Source: UBA7662 sp041688385 | GTDB taxonomy: Bacteria > Bacteroidota > Bacteroidia > UBA7662 | Assembly: GCA_041688385.1 (NCBI GenBank) | Contig: JBDNIH010000001.1 | Location: 1 to 16,609, forward strand | DNA: 16,609 nt | Direction of reading: 5' to 3' | In this document: piece by piece, positions 13,221 through 16,609 of the stretch | Layout of the letters: the number at the start of each line of letters is the position of its first letter | Position numbering within the stretch: position 1 is the first letter of the stretch | The notes under the pieces: model-generated | The model's database searches: none | Told to the model about the DNA's origin: nothing | The model's input: the letters and a program-made list of their open reading frames with translations, nothing else | Made by a program: the position numbers and the translations under genes

Positions 13221-15332
13221 ATGTCACAGCTCACCATTCACTACGACAACCGGATTGTCCGGGATTTTGCCATTGCCACCCTCGTGTGGGGTGTGGTAGG
13301 TATGCTCGTAGGTGTTTTGATTGCCTTTCAGCTGGTAGATCCAGCTTTGAATTTGGGTAACCAATACACCACATTCGGCAGACTCAGACCCTTACACACC
13401 AATGCGGTAATTTTTGCCTTTGTGGGTAATGCCATCTTTATGGGCGTGTATTATTCACTACAGCGGCTTACCAAAGCCAGAATGTGGAGCGATAAGCTCA
13501 GTAAAATCAACTTCTGGGGTTGGCAGCTAATCATTGTTTCGGCAGCGCTCACCTTGCCATTCGGTATTACCACGAGCAAAGAATATGCTGAACTCGAGTG
13601 GCCTATCGACATTGCCATTGCCCTTATTTGGGTCGTTTTTGGCTTGAATATGATCATGACCATCGTCAAACGCCGCGAAAAACACATGTATGTGGCCATC
13701 TGGTTTTACCTCGCCACCTTCGTTACCGTTGCCGTTTTACACATTGTGAACTCTTTTGAATTGCCCATCGGTTTCCTAAAAAGCTACAGCATGTATGCCG
13801 GCGTGCAGGATGCCTTGGTGCAGTGGTGGTATGGCCACAATGCTGTTGCCTTCTTCCTAACGACCCCTTTTCTTGGCTTGATGTACTACTTCTTGCCGAA
13901 AGCAGCGAATCGCCCCGTATATAGCTACCGCCTCTCGATTATACACTTCTGGTCGCTCATATTTATCTACATCTGGGCCGGTCCACACCACCTCTTGTAT
14001 AGCTCTTTACCAGATTGGGCACAATCGCTCGGCGTTGTATTTTCGATCATGCTGATCGCGCCATCGTGGGGCGGAATGATCAACGGTTTGCTTACCCTCC
14101 GTGGTGCCTGGGACAAGGTAAGAGAAGATCCAATTCTTAAGTTTATGGTTGTAGCCGTAACCGCTTACGGTATGGCCACTTTTGAAGGTCCGATGCACTC
14201 CCTCAAATCGGTAAATGCTTTGAGTCACTTTACCGACTGGATTCCTGCGCATGTACACGTTGGCACTCTCGGCTGGAACGGCTTTTTCACCTTCGCCATC
14301 ATGTATTGGATGGTGCCCCGTATGTTCAACACTAAATTGTATAGTCAGAAACTTGCCAACTGGCACTTCTGGCTGGGCACATTGGGCATGTTGTTCTGGG
14401 TAATTGCCATGTATTGGAGCGGTATCGCCCAAGGTTTGATGTGGAAACAGTTTACTCCAGAAGGTTATCTGCAGTACCCCAACTTTCTTGAAACCGTCAC
14501 CCAGATTATTCCAATGTATGCCATTCGTGGTGTAGGCGGATTGATGTATTTGACAGGCTTCTGTATCATGATTTACAATATCGTGATGACGATGAAGTCA
14601 GGTAAACTCGTAGCCAACGAAGCTGCTGTTGTAAACGAAATGGAAAAATCGCACAGCACTGCTGGTGAAAGCTGGCACCGTAAACTCGAAGGTCGCCCCT
14701 TAACTTTCACCATTTGGGTTACCGTAGCCATACTCATTGGAGGTATTGTTGAGTTTGTACCTACTTTCCTGATTAAGTCGAACGTACCTACTATTGCCGC
14801 GGTACTACCTTACACCCCCCTTGAGTTACATGGCCGAGATATATACATCAAAGAAGGATGTGTAGGTTGCCACTCGCAGATGATACGACCGTTCCGTTCA
14901 GAGACCGAACGTTATGGCGAATATTCGAAGGCTGGTGAGTTTGTTTACGACCATCCATTTTTGTGGGGGTCAAAACGTACTGGTCCGGATTTGCACCGTA
15001 TAGGTGCAAAATATCCTGATGCATGGCATTACAACCACATGGTAGCGCCTACTTCAATGAGTCCGGGATCGATTATGCCGGCTTATCCTTGGTTGGCCGA
15101 GCAAAACATCGACCTCCGTCTCACCCCAAAAATGATTAATGCCATGCGTAGCCTCGGCGTACCTTATGCCGCTGGTTACCAGGATCAGGCCAACGCCGAT
15201 TTAAAAAAGCAAGCAGATAAAATCGTCGCAAGTTTGAAAAAAGACGGTATAAAAGCTGTTCCTGAATCAGAAATGGTAGCGCTCATTGCCTATCTGCAAC
15301 GTATGGGAACCGATATCAAAAAATCTAAATAA
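13221..15332 (+). CDS. ccoNO: fused CcoN-CcoO, cbb3-type cytochrome c oxidase subunits I and II
   Basis: A 703-residue fusion. Residues 1 to about 470 are CcoN, the oxygen-reducing heme-copper subunit: His59 (heme b), His206, His256 and His257 (CuB; WWYGHN and GPHH), Tyr250 as the candidate for the His-Tyr cross-link, and His344 and His346 (PAHVHVG) for hemes b3 and b. Residues 495-520 are the single CcoO membrane anchor, followed by its periplasmic cytochrome c domain with GCVGCHSQ (546-553) and a Met ligand at 619 (GSIMPAYPW). The YGEYSKAGEF and RTGPDLHRIG segments are also typical CcoO. The cytoplasmic linker is about 460-492. CcoN and CcoO are separate proteins in Proteobacteria and fused in many Bacteroidota. 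The enzyme is a high-affinity terminal oxidase for low oxygen. Confidence 0.96.
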   Translation: MSQLTIHYDNRIVRDFAIATLVWGVVGMLVGVLIAFQLVDPALNLGNQYTTFGRLRPLHTNAVIFAFVGNAIFMGVYYSLQRLTKARMWSDKLSKINFWGWQLIIVSAALTLPFGITTSKEYAELEWPIDIAIALIWVVFGLNMIMTIVKRREKHMYVAIWFYLATFVTVAVLHIVNSFELPIGFLKSYSMYAGVQDALVQWWYGHNAVAFFLTTPFLGLMYYFLPKAANRPVYSYRLSIIHFWSLIFIYIWAGPHHLLYSSLPDWAQSLGVVFSIMLIAPSWGGMINGLLTLRGAWDKVREDPILKFMVVAVTAYGMATFEGPMHSLKSVNALSHFTDWIPAHVHVGTLGWNGFFTFAIMYWMVPRMFNTKLYSQKLANWHFWLGTLGMLFWVIAMYWSGIAQGLMWKQFTPEGYLQYPNFLETVTQIIPMYAIRGVGGLMYLTGFCIMIYNIVMTMKSGKLVANEAAVVNEMEKSHSTAGESWHRKLEGRPLTFTIWVTVAILIGGIVEFVPTFLIKSNVPTIAAVLPYTPLELHGRDIYIKEGCVGCHSQMIRPFRSETERYGEYSKAGEFVYDHPFLWGSKRTGPDLHRIGAKYPDAWHYNHMVAPTSMSPGSIMPAYPWLAEQNIDLRLTPKMINAMRSLGVPYAAGYQDQANADLKKQADKIVASLKKDGIKAVPESEMVALIAYLQRMGTDIKKSK

Positions 15333-15340
15333 GCTGTACC

Positions 15341-15514
15341 ATGATACGCCAAACCTTAGAATCTATTACCGGGGTCAGTATTTACCCCATTTTCTCCTTC
15401 ATCCTCTTTTTCAGCTTTTTTACGCTAATGCTCATCTGGGTATTCAGCAAAAAAAAGTCAGAAATAGATATACTCCGCAATCTTCCGCTAGACGACAACC
15501 AAACTAAAGCCTAA
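15341..15514 (+). CDS. ccoQ: CcoQ-like small subunit of cbb3 oxidase
   Basis: A 57-residue protein with one membrane helix (about 14-35, IYPIFSFILFFSFFTLMLIW) and a basic then acidic cytoplasmic tail (FSKKKSEIDILRNLPLDD). The size, the single helix and the place between the catalytic subunit and CcoP fit CcoQ/FixQ, which stabilises the complex. CcoQ sequences are poorly conserved, so the call rests on context. It begins eight bases after the ccoNO stop and ends four bases before ccoP. Confidence 0.8.
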   Translation: MIRQTLESITGVSIYPIFSFILFFSFFTLMLIWVFSKKKSEIDILRNLPLDDNQTKA

Positions 15515-15518
15515 GACC

Positions 15519-16073
15519 ATGGCCAAAAAACCAGACGAACTAACCGACCACAACTACGACGGCATCCAGGAATACGACAACGACCTTCCACCTTGGTGGG
15601 TCTTTATCTTCTACCTATCCATCATTTTTGGCGTGCTTTACATCCTCAATTACCATGTTTTAGGCACCGGTGATACTCAGGAAGTAGAATACCAGAAAGA
15701 AATGGCCCGTGCTGAAATCGCTAAAGCCAAAATCGAAGCCGGCATAGGTAGCGTAACCCTCGCTTTTCTGACCGAAGTTGGCGCAATTGAAAGTGGCAAA
15801 AAAGCCTACGAAGCCAACTGTATCGCCTGCCATGGTGCCGGCGGTGAAGGAGGTGTAGGTCCCAACCTCGCCGATAAATACTGGATCCACGGCAATACGG
15901 TGGATAATATGGTGAAGGTTATCACCTACGGCGTGCCCGAAAAAGGCATGATACCCTGGGAAAAGTCGCTCAGCAAACGTCAGATTGTAGAAGTATCAAG
16001 CTACATCCATCAGATGCAAGGCAGCAATCCCGCCAATGCCAAAGAACCTCAGGGCGATTTGGTAGCAGAATAA
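15519..16073 (+). CDS. ccoP: CcoP, cbb3 oxidase subunit III, single-heme form
   Basis: A 184-residue protein. The N-terminus has the CcoP signature (TDHNYDGIQEYDNDLPPWW), then one membrane helix (about 27-46), an Ala/Glu-rich helical linker (53-75) and one cytochrome c domain with CIACH (101-105), GPNLADKYW (114-122) and Met144 (KGMIPW) as the likely sixth ligand. Proteobacterial CcoP is about 300 residues and carries two CxxCH motifs; this one has only one, so one heme domain is missing compared with those forms. It receives electrons from soluble or lipid-bound cytochromes and passes them to CcoO heme. It is the last structural gene of the operon. Confidence 0.93.
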   Translation: MAKKPDELTDHNYDGIQEYDNDLPPWWVFIFYLSIIFGVLYILNYHVLGTGDTQEVEYQKEMARAEIAKAKIEAGIGSVTLAFLTEVGAIESGKKAYEANCIACHGAGGEGGVGPNLADKYWIHGNTVDNMVKVITYGVPEKGMIPWEKSLSKRQIVEVSSYIHQMQGSNPANAKEPQGDLVAE

Positions 16074-16085
16074 GCGCAACAGTTG

Positions 16086-16118
16086 GGGGAGTTAGGGCTG
16101 CTAACAGCACCCCTCCCC
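16086..16118 (+). promoter_or_regulatory. GC-rich stem-loop between ccoP and ccoG
   Basis: GGGGAG (16086-16091) pairs with CTCCCC (16113-16118), GGG (16095-16097) with CCC (16110-16112), and TGCT (16099-16102) with AGCA (16106-16109), giving 13 pairs around an AAC loop with two small bulges. No T-run follows, so it is not a standard terminator. It may protect the upstream mRNA end or lower ccoG expression. Confidence 0.5.
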
Positions 16119-16148
16119 TTCACTTCTAATGCAATTCACCACCCACCC

Positions 16149-16609
16149 ATGTCACAGGAAGCGAGCCATACACTCAAAACCACCAAAGATTTCCGGGACA
16201 GCCTGTCATCGGTTGACGAGTCCGGCAACCGCATCTTTTTTTATCCAAAAAAACCCAAGGGGCGGTTTTTCAACTGGCGAAAATGGCTGAGCTATGGCTT
16301 GCTCCTTCTGCTTTTCACTGGGCCTTTTATGCGTCTCAACGGACATCCGTTTATGTTGTTCAACATACTCGAACGGAAGTTTATTCTTTTCGGCGTAGCC
16401 TTTTGGCCTCAGGATTTTAAGCTCCTCGCCCTCGGTTTCATCACTCTGGTGGTATTTATTGTGCTGTTCACCGCCATTTTTGGGCGTTTGTTTTGTGGCT
16501 GGGTTTGTCCACAGACTATTTTTATGGAGATGTTATTTCGGCGCATCGAATATTGGATCGATGGTGACTGGACCGCACAGAAAAAACTAGCTGCTGCGCC
16601 CTGGTCAGC
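16149..16609 (+). CDS. ccoG: CcoG, cbb3 oxidase accessory Fe-S protein, partial
   Basis: The first 153 residues are present; the right edge cuts the gene. Residues RDSLSSVDESGNRIFFYPKK (16-35) are the CcoG/RdxA/FixG N-terminus. Two membrane helices follow (about 47-60 and 92-111), with GHPFMLFNILERKF (65-78) between them and FGRLFCGWVCPQTIFMEM (111-128) holding Cys116 and Cys120 of the conserved CxxxCP motif. The ferredoxin-like Fe-S domain lies beyond the window. CcoG has been described as a cupric reductase that supplies Cu(I) for the oxidase. It is separated from ccoP by 75 bases, longer than other gaps in the operon, which hold a stem-loop. Confidence 0.92.
   Translation, partial: MSQEASHTLKTTKDFRDSLSSVDESGNRIFFYPKKPKGRFFNWRKWLSYGLLLLLFTGPFMRLNGHPFMLFNILERKFILFGVAFWPQDFKLLALGFITLVVFIVLFTAIFGRLFCGWVCPQTIFMEMLFRRIEYWIDGDWTAQKKLAAAPWS

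Noticed and set aside
14007..14432. 141-residue minus-strand frame
   Set aside because: It is antisense to the ccoN part of ccoNO, where the plus-strand heme and copper ligands are intact.
1..16609. CRISPR array, rRNA or tRNA genes
   Set aside because: No regularly spaced direct repeats and no cloverleaf or rRNA-like sequence were seen on either strand by eye.

Overview
The window reads as a chromosome segment of a Bacteroidota bacterium, most likely near the Saprospiraceae/Chitinophagia. The reasons are Bacteroidota-style RHS proteins, a cbb3 oxidase operon with a fused ccoN-ccoO gene, promoters of the TTG-N19-TAnnTTTG type, and start codons mostly without a Shine-Dalgarno sequence. The taxon is inferred from sequence style, not from a marker gene.

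Positions 1-4228 are an AT-rich accessory region, read mostly on the minus strand. In that direction it holds: a small glycine-rich RHS-tip-like protein (3743-3354), a small multi-pass membrane protein (3331-2957), a 440-base stretch with no clear gene, a detached RHS core with a variable tip (2515-1559), an exported protein with EreA/ChaN-like motifs (1545-445), and a 5'-truncated piece of another RHS protein that leaves the window on the left (341-1). This looks like an array of displaced polymorphic-toxin tips and partner genes. A truncated transposase-like ORF (3831-4079), preceded by a 12-bp inverted repeat, marks its right border. The RHS core carries two 24-nt in-frame insertions in otherwise conserved motifs.

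Positions 4229-9035 are a plus-strand housekeeping block: an AddB-like exonuclease with PD-(D/E)XK and Fe-S signatures, a UbiA-like integral membrane protein overlapping it by four bases, and an RlmI-type 23S rRNA m5C methyltransferase with its own likely promoter.

Positions 9036-10018 are gene-poor: one small minus-strand lipoprotein-like ORF, a short perfect palindrome and two strong bidirectional hairpin terminators.

Positions 10019-16609 are a respiratory module. A minus-strand lipoprotein cytochrome c with a well-formed promoter is divergent from the plus-strand operon ccoI-ccoS-ccoNO-ccoQ-ccoP-ccoG; ccoG is cut by the right edge. CcoI and CcoG supply copper for the oxidase, CcoS assists assembly, CcoNO is the heme-copper core fused to its membrane c-type cytochrome, CcoQ is the small subunit, and CcoP is a single-heme cytochrome. 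The divergent lipoprotein cytochrome is a candidate electron donor.
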